Part shown: positions 35,849-44,421 of the stretch, one piece after another
Layout: each line of letters opens with the position of its first letter
Position numbering within the stretch: position 1 is the first letter of the stretch
Origin: Glycomyces luteolus
GTDB lineage: Bacteria; Actinomycetota; Actinomycetes; Mycobacteriales; Micromonosporaceae
Length of the DNA stretch: 64,000 nt
Reading direction: 5' to 3'
Assembly: GCF_027622875.1 (NCBI RefSeq)
Contig: NZ_JAPZVP010000013.1
Location: 62,001 to 126,000, forward strand
Made by a program: the position numbers and the translations under genes
Notes under the pieces: generated by a model
What the model was told of the DNA's origin: nothing
Seen by the model: only the letters and a program-made list of their open reading frames with translations
The model's database searches: none

Positions 35849-36080
35849 ATGAGCACCTTTCGCCGTGCAGCGCCTGTTTGCGCCGCGTTCTCCCGAGTTC
35901 GACACGGTTGCAGCTGGTTTGCTGTATTCCGTGCACCGAGGAGACGCGTGGCGGCGCGGCGAAGGATGCCCTCGGTGACCCTCCTCCCATTTGAGGGGGA
36001 GCAGGCAACCGAATGTGGTGCGAGGGGACATGCATTACCCTTGCGCTGCAATGAAACTGGAGAGATTCTTTAGGGAAGGG

Positions 36081-36827
36081 CTAGCGGACGATCCGCAAGC
36101 CGGCGAGGCCGCCGTCGACGGCGAGGCTGGTGCCGGTGAGGGATTTGTTGTGAGGGTCGGCGAGGTAGACGATCGCGGCCGCGACCTCTTCGGGGCTCAC
36201 GAGGCGGCCGGTCGGCTGGCGGGCCTCGAGCCGGGCGCGCTCGGCGGCCGGATCCTCGGCCTGCTCGAGGAGGCGCTGCACCCACGGCGTGTCGGCCGTG
36301 CCGGGGCTGACGCAGTTGACGCGGATCCCTTCGGCCACATGGTCGGCGGCCATCGCCAGGGTGAGCGAGTGGACCGCGCCCTTCGACGCCGAGTACAGGG
36401 CGCGATTGACGAGCCCGGTCAGGGCGGCGATCGAGGTGGTGTTCACGATCGCCGGGGCCGCGGACTCGCGCAGGTGCGGGAGGCACGCGCGCGAGAGGCG
36501 GACCATGCCGAGGAGGTTCACGTCGAGCACGCGGAACCACTGCTTGTCGGAGTTCTCCTCGACGGTGCCGACCGCGCCGATCCCGGCGTTGTTCACCACG
36601 ATGTCGACGCCCCCGAAGTGCTCCTTGACGGCGGCGACGGCCAGGCGGACCTGGTTGTCGTCGGACACGTCGCACTTGTGGGACCAGTGCTTCGGGCTCT
36701 CGTTGAGGTCGAGCACCGCGACGTTGGCGCCTCGTTCGGCGAAGGCGTCGGCCGCGGCCGCGCCGATGCCCGAGGCGCCTCCGGAGATCACGGCGGTGAG
36801 GCCCGCGAAGCCGTTGGTGCCGCTCAT
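36081..36827 (-). CDS. SDR dehydrogenase, probable 2-keto-3-deoxy-L-fuconate dehydrogenase
   Basis: A 248-residue classical short-chain dehydrogenase: SGGASGIGAAAA (NAD site), DLNES for cofactor choice, VNNAGIGAVG, and the catalytic Ser-Tyr-Lys in NTTSIAAL and ALYSASKGA. Position in the operon points to oxidation of 2-keto-3-deoxy-L-fuconate to the 2,4-diketo acid. GGAGGAG precedes ATG 36827, which shares a base with the dehydratase stop (TGATG), so it is the last, translationally coupled gene of the five-gene fucose operon. Confidence 0.85.
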   Translation of the reverse strand: MSGTNGFAGLTAVISGGASGIGAAAADAFAERGANVAVLDLNESPKHWSHKCDVSDDNQVRLAVAAVKEHFGGVDIVVNNAGIGAVGTVEENSDKQWFRVLDVNLLGMVRLSRACLPHLRESAAPAIVNTTSIAALTGLVNRALYSASKGAVHSLTLAMAADHVAEGIRVNCVSPGTADTPWVQRLLEQAEDPAAERARLEARQPTGRLVSPEEVAAAIVYLADPHNKSLTGTSLAVDGGLAGLRIVR

Positions 36828-38116
36828 CAGTTGCTCCTCCATTCAGGACCGTGCGGATAGGAGAACCGAATCAGGCTGTCGCGCTTCATCTCGGCGGAGA
36901 AGCCCGGTTCGGTCGGCGCCTGGTAGCGGCCGTCCTTGATCACGGTGGGTGCGGTGAAGTGCTCGTGCAGGTGGTCCACGTATTCGATCACGCGGTCTTC
37001 CATGGTCGCACTCACCGAGGTGTAGTCGAACATGGAGAGGTGGCAGACCAGCTCGCACAGGCCCACTCCGCCCGCGTGCGGGCACACCGGGACACCGAAC
37101 TTCTTGGCCAGCAGCAGGATCGCGAGGTTCTCGTTCACTCCGGCGACGCGCGCGGCGTCGAGCTGCAGGAAGTCGATCGCGCCCGCCTGGAGCAGCTGCT
37201 TGAACATCACCCGGTTGTGGACGTGCTCGCCGGTCGCCACCTTGATCGGGGCGACCCGCCGCCGGATCGCGGCGTGCCCGAGCACGTCGTCCGGGCTCGT
37301 GGGCTCCTCGATCCACCACGGGTCGAACTCGGCGAGCGCCTCCATCCACGCCACGGCCTGCCCGACGTCCCAGCGCTGGTTCGCGTCGACCGCGATCCGG
37401 ATGTCCGGGCCGACAGCCGAGCGGGCGGCGGCGAAGCGGCGGCGGTCGTCCTCGAGATCGGCGCCGACCTTGAGCTTGATCTGCGTGTACCCCTCGGCGA
37501 CGGCCTCGCGGGCGAGCCGCACGACCTTCTCGTCGTCGTACCCGAGCCAGCCGGGGGAGGTGGTGTACGCCGGGTAGCCGTCCCGCTCGATCTCCTCGAT
37601 CCGCTCGGCCTTCCCCGGTTCGGCCTCGCGCAGCATCGCCAGGGCCTCATCGGGAGTGAGGGCGTCGGAGAGGTAGCGCCAGTCGATGGACTGGACGATC
37701 TCCTCCGGAGTGAGGAGCGTGAGGAACTTCCACAGTGGATATCCGGAGCGGCGCGCGGCGAGGTCCCAGGCGGCGTTCACGAGCGCGGCGGCCGCGAGGT
37801 GCATGACGCCCTTCTCAGGGCCGAGCCAGCGGATCTGCGAGTCATGGGTGAGGCGCTTGTACAGGTCGGCGAGATCCGCCGCGCTGTAGACGTCGGCGCC
37901 GATGACGTACTCGCTGAGCGTCTCGATGGCGGCGCAGCAGATGTCGTTGCCGCGTCCGATCGTGAAGGTGAACCCGTGGCCCTCGTGCCCGCTGTCGGTG
38001 TGCAGCACCACGTAGGCGGCCGAGTAGTCGGGATCGGGGTTCATCGCGTCGGAGCCGTCGAGGCTCCGCGAGGTGGGAAAGCGGACGTCGAGGACGTCCA
38101 CTGCCGTGATCGTCAT
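36827..38116 (-). CDS. L-fuconate dehydratase, enolase superfamily
   Basis: Converts L-fuconate to 2-keto-3-deoxy-L-fuconate. The 429-residue mandelate-racemase-type protein has the N-terminal lid with [20 protein letters not shown], typical of Fuc[12 protein letters not shown] (catalytic Lys), AVDANQRW and [11 protein letters not shown] (metal ligands), [16 protein letters not shown], and [13 protein letters not shown] with the catalytic histidine. Its neighbours supply the steps before and after. ATG 38116 overlaps the FAH gene by four bases. Confidence 0.93.
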   Translation of the reverse strand: MTITAVDVLDVRFPTSRSLDGSDAMNPDPDYSAAYVVLHTDSGHEGHGFTFTIGRGNDICCAAIETLSEYVIGADVYSAADLADLYKRLTHDSQIRWLGPEKGVMHLAAAALVNAAWDLAARRSGYPLWKFLTLLTPEEIVQSIDWRYLSDALTPDEALAMLREAEPGKAERIEEIERDGYPAYTTSPGWLGYDDEKVVRLAREAVAEGYTQIKLKVGADLEDDRRRFAAARSAVGPDIRIAVDANQRWDVGQAVAWMEALAEFDPWWIEEPTSPDDVLGHAAIRRRVAPIKVATGEHVHNRVMFKQLLQAGAIDFLQLDAARVAGVNENLAILLLAKKFGVPVCPHAGGVGLCELVCHLSMFDYTSVSATMEDRVIEYVDHLHEHFTAPTVIKDGRYQAPTEPGFSAEMKRDSLIRFSYPHGPEWRSN

Positions 38117-38958
38117 GCCTGCACCGTCGGGTTCTCGGTGCTGCCCAGGCCTTCGATGCCGACGGACACGACGTCCCCGGCCTTGAGGTAGGGGAAGCGG
38201 CCGGAGAGCGCGACGCCCTCGGGGGTGCCGGTGAGCAGCAGGTCGCCCGCGTCGAAGGCCATGAACTGCGACATGTGGTGGATGATGCGGGCCACCGAGA
38301 AGATCATGTCCTTCGAGTTCGAGTCCTGGCGGATCTCGCCGTTCACTTTGGACCACATGCGCAGTGCCTGCACGTCAGTGATCTCGTCGGGGGTGACCAG
38401 GTACGGGCCGAGCGGCGTGAACGTGGGGCAGGCCTTGCCCTTCGAGAACTGGCCGCCGGAGCGCTCGATCTGGAACTCGCGCTCGGAGAGGTCGTTCGCG
38501 ACGACGAACCCGGCGATGCACTCCAGCGCCTCCTCTTCGGACTCCAGATAGGACGCCCGCTTCTTGAAGACGACGCCGAGCTCGACCTCCCAGTCCGTGC
38601 GCGTGGACCCCCGGGGGATCTCCACATCGTCGTTCGGGCCGACGATCGTGTTGGGGTGCTTGTAGAACACGACGGGCTCGGCGGGCGGCTCGGCGCCGGA
38701 CTCGGCGCAGTGCGCGGCGTAGTTCATGCCGATGCAGACGATCGCGGAGGGCTTGGCGATCGGCGGGGCGATGCGCTCGCCCGCGATGTCGATCTCCGGG
38801 AAGCCCTCGAGCGTGCCGATACCGCCGCGCCCCAGGCTGTGCTCGGAGAAGAAGGCGCCGTCGATGTCGCCGACGGGACCCGAGAGGTCGTAGTACTTGC
38901 CGTCCGAGAACGCCACGGGGGTCTCGAAACCGGGCCGGCCGATGCGCAGGTACTTCAT
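38113..38958 (-). CDS. FAH-family hydrolase, probable 2,4-diketo-3-deoxy-L-fuconate hydrolase
   Basis: A 281-residue fumarylacetoacetate-hydrolase-like enzyme. [14 protein letters not shown], the metal ligands in WEVELGVVF and ANDLSERE, and [10 protein letters not shown] are typical. In the L-fucose pathway this enzyme cleaves 2,4-diketo-3-deoxy-L-fuconate to pyruvate and L-lactate. The family is versatile, so the substrate rests on the operon. It overlaps its neighbours by four bases on both sides. Confidence 0.87.
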   Translation of the reverse strand: MKYLRIGRPGFETPVAFSDGKYYDLSGPVGDIDGAFFSEHSLGRGGIGTLEGFPEIDIAGERIAPPIAKPSAIVCIGMNYAAHCAESGAEPPAEPVVFYKHPNTIVGPNDDVEIPRGSTRTDWEVELGVVFKKRASYLESEEEALECIAGFVVANDLSEREFQIERSGGQFSKGKACPTFTPLGPYLVTPDEITDVQALRMWSKVNGEIRQDSNSKDMIFSVARIIHHMSQFMAFDAGDLLLTGTPEGVALSGRFPYLKAGDVVSVGIEGLGSTENPTVQA

Positions 38959-39806
38959 TGCTCTCCTAGCTGGTAGGTCCGGGCGGCGGTGCCGCCGAAC
39001 ACGTCGGGGTCGATGCGCCCGAGCACCTCGGTGAGGGCGTCCTTGACGCGGGTGTAAGTGGCGGCCAGTTCGCAGACGGGCCAGTCGGAGCCGAACATGA
39101 GGCGGTCGGGTCCGAACAGTTCGAGGGCGGTCTGCGCGAAGGGGCGCAGGTCGGCGGGGGTCCAGTGCCGCCAGTCGGCTTCGGTGACGAGGCCGGAGAG
39201 CTTCGCGGTCACGTTGGGCTGCTTCGCGAGCGGCGCCACGGCCTCGCGCCAGGCCTTGAGCCCGGCGTCGCCCTCGCGCACCTGGGGCTTGCCGAGGTGG
39301 TCGAGCACGAACCCCAGTTCAGGAACGGCGGCGGCGGCCTTGGCGGCGGCCGGGAGCTGGTCGACTCGCACGATGAGATCGAAGGTGGGGACGGTGCCCG
39401 CGATGGTCTTCAGCGCGGTGATGACCTCGGGCCGGGCGAGGAAGTCCGGGTCGGGGCGGCCCTGGACCTGGTCGCGGAGACCCACGAGGTAGCGCGCGCG
39501 GGGGTGGTTCGCGTAGCGCGCCAAGGTGCTCGGCAGGCGCGGGTCGAGCAGGTCGATGAAGCCGACGACCCCGGCGATCTCGTCCACGGCCCCGGCGAGG
39601 TGCAGGAACTCGATGGTCTCGGAGGGGTGGCCCCAGTCGGCCTCGACGAGCACCGTGCGGTCGACCCCGGCGGCCTTGAGGTTGGCGCGGAGGTCGGCGA
39701 CGCCGTAGTCGCGGCGGATCGGCTCGAGCTCGGGTTTGCTTGCGAGCCACGGATAGTCGGCGGTCCAGACGTGGTGGTGCGCGTCGATCACAGGTGAGCT
39801 GCTCAT
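38955..39806 (-). CDS. amidohydrolase, probable L-fuconolactonase
   Basis: A 283-residue COG3618-type amidohydrolase TIM barrel. The metal site is visible as IDAHHHVW (HXH), FVLDHLGKP and the late aspartate in LMFGSDWPVCE. In this family members open sugar lactones; the operon points to L-fucono-1,4-lactone hydrolysis to L-fuconate. ATG 39806 overlaps the aldo/keto reductase stop and its own stop overlaps the FAH start, both ATGA. Confidence 0.87.
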   Translation of the reverse strand: MSSSPVIDAHHHVWTADYPWLASKPELEPIRRDYGVADLRANLKAAGVDRTVLVEADWGHPSETIEFLHLAGAVDEIAGVVGFIDLLDPRLPSTLARYANHPRARYLVGLRDQVQGRPDPDFLARPEVITALKTIAGTVPTFDLIVRVDQLPAAAKAAAAVPELGFVLDHLGKPQVREGDAGLKAWREAVAPLAKQPNVTAKLSGLVTEADWRHWTPADLRPFAQTALELFGPDRLMFGSDWPVCELAATYTRVKDALTEVLGRIDPDVFGGTAARTYQLGEQ

Positions 39807-40792
39807 GCGGGAACCGGTGCCTCCTCGGCCAGCAGACCGGCTCGCTTGAGGTCGTGCCAGAGCGTGCCGGGAATGGGGTGGGCGTACATGGCGAGGGCGT
39901 CGTCGACCTCTCCGGGGTTGCGGGCGCCGACGAGGATCGACGCGACGGCGGGATGGGCCGCGGGGAACTGGAGCGCGGCCGCGCGCAGGGGAGTGTCGTA
40001 CCTGGCGCATACCGTGGCGATGGCCTGGGCGCGGGCCAGCAGCCGCTGGTCGGCCTCCGCGTAGTTGAAGTGCGCCCCGGGCTTGGGGTCGGCGAGGATC
40101 CCGGAGTTGAAGACGCCGGCGGCGATCACCGAGACCCCGCGATCGACGCAGAGGGGGTAGAGCCGGTCCAAGGCGGACTGGTCGAGCAGCGTATAGCGCC
40201 CGGCGATGAGCGCCACGTCGAAATCGGCCTGCGAGAGCAGGTCGGCCGCGGCATCGGTCGAGTTCATGCCGATGCCGACGGCGCCGATGCGCCCGGCGGC
40301 CTTGAGCTCGGTGAGCGCCTTGTGCGTCCCGGCGAGGGCCTCGGACGCGTGGTCGTCGGGGTCGTGGATGAGGCCGATCTCGACGCGGTCGGTGCCGAGG
40401 CTCTCGAGGCTGCCGAGGTGGGCGTCGTGCGCACCGCGGTAGGAGAAGTCGAAGACCGAGGCCTTGCCGTTCGGCTCGCCCCAGATGTCCCAAGGGCCTT
40501 CGTGGTCGACGAGGACGCGGCCCATCTTGGTGGACAAGGTGAACGCGTCGCGCGGCCGCGAGGCGAGAGCGCTCCCGAGCCGCTCCTCGGAGAGCCCGGC
40601 GCCGTAATGCGGGGCGGTGTCGAAGTGCCGGATGCCGCCGTTCCAGGCGGCGTCGACCGTGGCGGCGGCGACCGCCGGGTCGACGGGCGAGAAGAGCCCG
40701 GCGAGCGGGGCGCAGCCGAGTCCGACGGCGGTCACGGACACGTCGGTGTCGCCGAGGGTGCGGGTGGGGAGTGCGTGCCGGTCTCCGACCAC
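39803..40792 (-). CDS. aldo/keto reductase, probable L-fucose (D-threo-aldose) 1-dehydrogenase
   Basis: First step of the pathway: oxidation of L-fucose to L-fuconolactone with NAD(P). The 329-residue AKR has the catalytic tetrad in RHFDTAPHYGAGLSE (Asp, Tyr), LSTKMGR (Lys) and GLIHDPDDH (His). Its resemblance to D-threo-aldose dehydrogenases lies in ASVFDFSYRGAHDAHLGSLE. The GTG at 40792 has AGGAGG upstream. It is the first gene of the operon, about 80 bases from the GntR palindrome. Confidence 0.87.
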   Translation of the reverse strand: MVGDRHALPTRTLGDTDVSVTAVGLGCAPLAGLFSPVDPAVAAATVDAAWNGGIRHFDTAPHYGAGLSEERLGSALASRPRDAFTLSTKMGRVLVDHEGPWDIWGEPNGKASVFDFSYRGAHDAHLGSLESLGTDRVEIGLIHDPDDHASEALAGTHKALTELKAAGRIGAVGIGMNSTDAAADLLSQADFDVALIAGRYTLLDQSALDRLYPLCVDRGVSVIAAGVFNSGILADPKPGAHFNYAEADQRLLARAQAIATVCARYDTPLRAAALQFPAAHPAVASILVGARNPGEVDDALAMYAHPIPGTLWHDLKRAGLLAEEAPVPA

Positions 40793-40863
40793 GGGGGCCT
40801 CCTATGGGAGCAAAAGGTGCGTCGAGGCGGCTCGAGCAGTGCTCAGCCGCGCCGTCGCGTCAT

Positions 40864-40875
40864 ATCCTATAGGAT
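40864..40875. promoter_or_regulatory. predicted GntR operator
   Basis: A perfect 12-bp palindrome ATCCTATAGGAT in the divergent gap. Its right half is the -10 (TAGGAT, 40870-40875) of gntR, seven bases from ATG 40883. A bound regulator would block that promoter. Confidence 0.65.
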
Positions 40876-40882
40876 TGCGCGC

Positions 40883-41596
40883 ATGACGGCTACACCAGCG
40901 ACCCCCGAGAAGCGCACGCTCGCGGACGAGGCCTACGCGAAGCTGAAGGCCCGGGTCATGCGCTCCGAGCTGGTCCCCGGGGCGAAGCTGAGCATCGACG
41001 GGCTCGCCAAGCAGCTCGCGTTCTCGCACACCCCGATCCGGGAAGCACTGGCGCGCTTGGAGTCCGAAGGGCTGCTCGCGCGGCGGCCGCTGAGCGGATA
41101 CACCGTGGAGCCGCTGCTGTCCGCCGCCGAGTTCGACGACCTCTTCGAGATCCGCATGATGCTCGAGCCGCGCGCGGCGAAGCGGGCCGCCGAGGGCCGC
41201 GCCTCCGGCCTCGTTGCGGCCGAGGCGAAAGCGCTGACGGACGCCGCGCGCGCGCCCGGCGAGGGCGCCGACAAGCTGGAGTTCACCGAGGCGGACGCCC
41301 GCTTCCACAACGCCGTCGCCGAGCTGAGCGGCAGCGCCCAGCTCGCGAAGGCGATCCGCCGCCTGGACGCGCACCTGCACCTCCACCGCGCCTACATCGA
41401 GCCCGAGTCGATCGGGGAGACCGAGGTGGAGCACCTGGCGGTCGCGGACGCTATCATTGCCAAGCAACCGCTTGCCGCCGAGGAGGCGATGCGCCGCCAC
41501 CTCGAACGCTCCCGGATCCGGCACCGCGCCGCCTTCGAAGCGGCCCGCACCACCGAACCGGCCCCGAAACCCAAGCGCGCCAAGGCGACCCGATGA
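40883..41596 (+). CDS. GntR-family regulator (FadR/FCD type)
   Basis: A 237-residue regulator: winged helix at about residues 13-75 (YAKLKARVMRSELVPGAKLS, HTPIREALARLESEGLL) and an all-helical FCD effector domain (FEIRMMLEPRAAKRAAEG, DARFHNAVAELSG, HLHLHRAY, EHLAVADAIIAKQ), where Asp and three His usually bind a metal. The C-terminus is a basic Pro/Ala tail. It should sense a fucose-pathway intermediate or lactate and repress the divergent operon and itself, possibly also lutABC downstream. Start set by a leaderless -10. Confidence 0.92.
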   Translation: MTATPATPEKRTLADEAYAKLKARVMRSELVPGAKLSIDGLAKQLAFSHTPIREALARLESEGLLARRPLSGYTVEPLLSAAEFDDLFEIRMMLEPRAAKRAAEGRASGLVAAEAKALTDAARAPGEGADKLEFTEADARFHNAVAELSGSAQLAKAIRRLDAHLHLHRAYIEPESIGETEVEHLAVADAIIAKQPLAAEEAMRRHLERSRIRHRAAFEAARTTEPAPKPKRAKATR

Positions 41597-41703
41597 ACGA
41601 AACCGACCAGCGACACCACCGCGCAGCGGCAAGCGCCCGGCCGCCGCAGTCCGCACCGCGACCCCCCGACGGCCGCCCGACCCCGGAAGCCGAGGTGCGA
41701 TAG
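41593..41703 (+). CDS. possible 36-codon ORF between gntR and lutA
   Basis: Starts in an ATGA overlap with the gntR stop and ends two bases before the lutA ATG. The product would be Arg/Pro/Ala-rich with no recognisable feature. It might serve only to keep ribosomes moving from gntR to lutA. Confidence 0.3.
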   Translation: MNETDQRHHRAAASARPPQSAPRPPDGRPTPEAEVR

Positions 41704-41705
41704 CC

Positions 41706-42401
41706 ATGCCCCGCGTAGGCCTGTTCATCACCTGCGTCAACGACGCGCTCTTCCCCGCGACCCCCAAAGCCGTCGTCCAGATCCTCGAACGCCTCGGCTA
41801 CGACGTCGACTTCCCCGCCGCCCAGACCTGCTGCGGCCAGATGCACGCCAACTCCGGCTACAAGAAGGACGCCGCGACACTCGCCGGCGCGTTCGAAGAC
41901 GTCTTCGGCGCATACGACGCGATCGTCACCCCCTCCGGGTCCTGCGCCGCCATGGCCCGCGACCAGTACCCGCACCTCATCGGCTCCGACATCGGCGATC
42001 ACGTGTACGAGCTCTCCGAATTCCTCATCGACGTCGCCGGCGTCGAAGACGTCGGCGCCCGCTTCCCCCACACCGTCACCTACCACCCCACCTGCCACGG
42101 CACCCGCGCACTCGGCCTGGGCGACAAGCCCCTCCGCCTCCTGCGCGCCGTCCAGGGCATCGAACTCGTCGACCTGCCCGCCGCCGACCAGTGCTGCGGC
42201 TTCGGCGGCACCTTCGCCCTGAAGAACAGCGAGGTCTCCTCCGCGATGCTCGCCGACAAATGCCGCCACGCCGCCGACACCGGCGCGGAGTACCTCGCCG
42301 CCGCCGACAACTCGTGCCTCACCCACATCGGCGGTGGCATCTTCCGGGCGGGCGGACCCCGCCCCATCCACTACGCCGAGATCCTCGCGAGCACCGCATG
42401 A
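41706..42401 (+). CDS. lutA: L-lactate utilisation protein LutA (CCG-domain Fe-S protein)
   Basis: A 231-residue subunit of the LutABC L-lactate oxidation system. It carries the cysteine-rich CCG motifs QTCCGQMHANSGY and DQCCGFGGTFA plus YHPTCHGTR, which hold an unusual Fe-S cluster in this family. The chain starts PRVGLFITCVND, normal for LutA/YkgE. ATG 41706 follows the small ORF by two bases and lutA overlaps lutB by four (ATGA). Confidence 0.94.
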   Translation: MPRVGLFITCVNDALFPATPKAVVQILERLGYDVDFPAAQTCCGQMHANSGYKKDAATLAGAFEDVFGAYDAIVTPSGSCAAMARDQYPHLIGSDIGDHVYELSEFLIDVAGVEDVGARFPHTVTYHPTCHGTRALGLGDKPLRLLRAVQGIELVDLPAADQCCGFGGTFALKNSEVSSAMLADKCRHAADTGAEYLAAADNSCLTHIGGGIFRAGGPRPIHYAEILASTA

Positions 42402-43819
42402 GCACCCGCATCGTCCCGGCCGCCTCGCTCATCCCCGCCGACGCGCCCTTCCCCAAGGCCGCCAAGGTCGCCCTCGGCATGCCGCAGCTCCGCAAGAACC
42501 TCGCCCACGCCACCGGCACCATCCGCGCCAAACGCGCCAACGTCGCCGGTGAACTCGACGACTGGGAGTCTCTGCGCGATACCGCATCCGCGATCAAAGC
42601 CGACGTCCAGCACCGCCTCCCCGAACTCGCCGTCGAGTTCGAACGCAACGCCACCGCCGCCGGAGCCCGCGTCCACTGGGCCCGGGACGCCCAGGAGGCC
42701 AACGAGATCGCCGCCCGGATCGTGCGCGAGGCCGGAGCCGACGAGGTCGTCAAGGTCAAGTCCATGGCCACCCAGGAGATCGAGCTCAACGAGCACTTCG
42801 AGGCCGTGGGCCTCAAGGCCTTCGAGACCGACCTGGCCGAACTCATCGTCCAGCTCGCCGAGGACAAGCCCAGCCACATCCTCGTGCCCGCGATCCACTA
42901 CAACCGCACCGAGATCCGCGACATCTTCGATCAGAAGATGGGTGACGCCCCGAAGGGCCTGACGGACGAGCCGGCCGCGCTGGCCGAGGCCGCGCGGCAG
43001 CACCTGCGGCGGCGGTTCCTGTCGGCGAAGGTGGCCGTATCGGGCGCGAACTTCGCTGTAGCCGAGACGGGTTCACTGGTCGTGGTCGAATCGGAGGGCA
43101 ACGGCCGCATGTGCCTGACGATGCCCCGAACGCTGATCAGCATCGTGGGCATCGAGAAGCTGCTGCCGCGCTTCGCGGACCTCGAGGTGTTCATGCAGCT
43201 GCTTCCGCGATCCTCCACAGGGGAGCGGATGAACCCGTACACCTCGGTGTGGACGGGTGCGCGCGAAGGCGACGGGCCGGAGGACGTGCACGTCATCCTC
43301 CTCGACAACGGCCGCACCGGCGTGCTCGCCGACGAGGTCGGCCGCCAGGCGCTTTCGTGCATCCGCTGCTCCGCGTGCCTCAACGTGTGCCCGGTGTACG
43401 AGCGCACGGGCGGCCACGCCTACGGGCACGTCTATCCGGGTCCGATCGGCGCGATCCTCGCGCCGCAGCTCGAACCGGGCAGGCATGACGACCTGCCTTA
43501 CGCCTCAAGCCTGTGCGGGGCCTGCTACGAGGTCTGCCCGGTCAAGATCAACATCCCCGAGGTGCTGGTCCACCTGCGCCAGCAGGGTCCGCACCAGGCG
43601 GGAGAGCGGGCCGCGATGCGCGCCGCGAAAGCGGTGATGGCGCGGCCGAGGCTGTGGCGGGCGGCGCTCAAGGCCGCGAGGATCGGGTCGATGCCGTGGC
43701 GCCGCAAGGGCTTCCTGCGCAGGCTCCCGTGGCCCGGATCGAAGTGGACGGTGAGCCGGGACCTGCCCGTGCCGCCGAAGGAGGACTTCCGGGACTGGTG
43801 GAAGGAGCGGCAGCGATGA
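42398..43819 (+). CDS. lutB: L-lactate utilisation Fe-S protein LutB
   Basis: The 473-residue electron-transfer subunit. The N-terminal domain (FPKAAKVALGMPQLRKNLAH, VKVKSMATQEIELNEHFEA, AVAETGSLVVVESEGNGR) is LUD-like. Two ferredoxin-type clusters follow: CIRCSACLNVCPVYERTGG and LCGACYEVCPVKINIPEVL. The basic C-terminus ends with a short LutB-specific segment (PPKEDFRDWWKER). It is coupled by ATGA overlaps to lutA and lutC. Confidence 0.95.
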   Translation: MSTRIVPAASLIPADAPFPKAAKVALGMPQLRKNLAHATGTIRAKRANVAGELDDWESLRDTASAIKADVQHRLPELAVEFERNATAAGARVHWARDAQEANEIAARIVREAGADEVVKVKSMATQEIELNEHFEAVGLKAFETDLAELIVQLAEDKPSHILVPAIHYNRTEIRDIFDQKMGDAPKGLTDEPAALAEAARQHLRRRFLSAKVAVSGANFAVAETGSLVVVESEGNGRMCLTMPRTLISIVGIEKLLPRFADLEVFMQLLPRSSTGERMNPYTSVWTGAREGDGPEDVHVILLDNGRTGVLADEVGRQALSCIRCSACLNVCPVYERTGGHAYGHVYPGPIGAILAPQLEPGRHDDLPYASSLCGACYEVCPVKINIPEVLVHLRQQGPHQAGERAAMRAAKAVMARPRLWRAALKAARIGSMPWRRKGFLRRLPWPGSKWTVSRDLPVPPKEDFRDWWKERQR

Positions 43820-44421
43820 GCGCGAGACCGACTGCGCGCGAGGAGATCCTGGCGCGGATGCGCCGGGCCCTCGACGGCGCGGGCGAGGCCCCGGTGCCGC
43901 CGCGCGAGTACCGGCGTTCGCTGGACGCGGATGCGGACATCACCGCGATGCTCATCGACCGGCTGGTGGACTACAAGGCGAACGTCCACCACGGCCTCGC
44001 CTCGATCGCTGCCGCGCTCGGTGATGCGAAGCGCGTCGTAGTGCCCGCCGACCTCCCCGAGGACTGGCGGCTCGGCGGGGCCGAGTTCGTCCCCGACACT
44101 GGTCTGTCCACTGCGGACCTCGATGGGACGGACGCGGTCCTGACCGGCTGCGCCGCCGCCGTCGCGGTTTCCGGCACGATCATGCTCGATACCGGTGCCG
44201 CCCAAGGCAGAAGGGCGATCACGCTGGTGCCGGACCACCATGTGGTGGTGGTCCGGCGCGAGCAGATCGTGGGCCACCTGGCTGAGGCGCTGCCGATGCT
44301 CGACCCAGTCGCCCCGCAGACCTGGATCTCGGGGCCCTCGGCGACGAGCGACATCGAACTCCAACGCGTCGAAGGCGTGCACGGCCCCCGCCGCCTTGAC
44401 GTGGTGCTCCTCGAGGACTGA
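43816..44421 (+). CDS. lutC: L-lactate utilisation protein LutC
   Basis: A 201-residue LUD-domain protein that completes the LutABC complex. ARPTAREEILARMRRALD, LGDAKRVVVPADLPEDW, LTGCAAAVAVSGTIMLDTG, ALTLVPDHHVVV-like segment and TWISGPSATSDIELQRVEGV are typical. It starts in an ATGA overlap with lutB and is the last gene of the transcript. With LutA and LutB it would turn the L-lactate released by the fucose pathway into pyruvate. Confidence 0.94.
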   Translation: MSARPTAREEILARMRRALDGAGEAPVPPREYRRSLDADADITAMLIDRLVDYKANVHHGLASIAAALGDAKRVVVPADLPEDWRLGGAEFVPDTGLSTADLDGTDAVLTGCAAAVAVSGTIMLDTGAAQGRRAITLVPDHHVVVVRREQIVGHLAEALPMLDPVAPQTWISGPSATSDIELQRVEGVHGPRRLDVVLLED

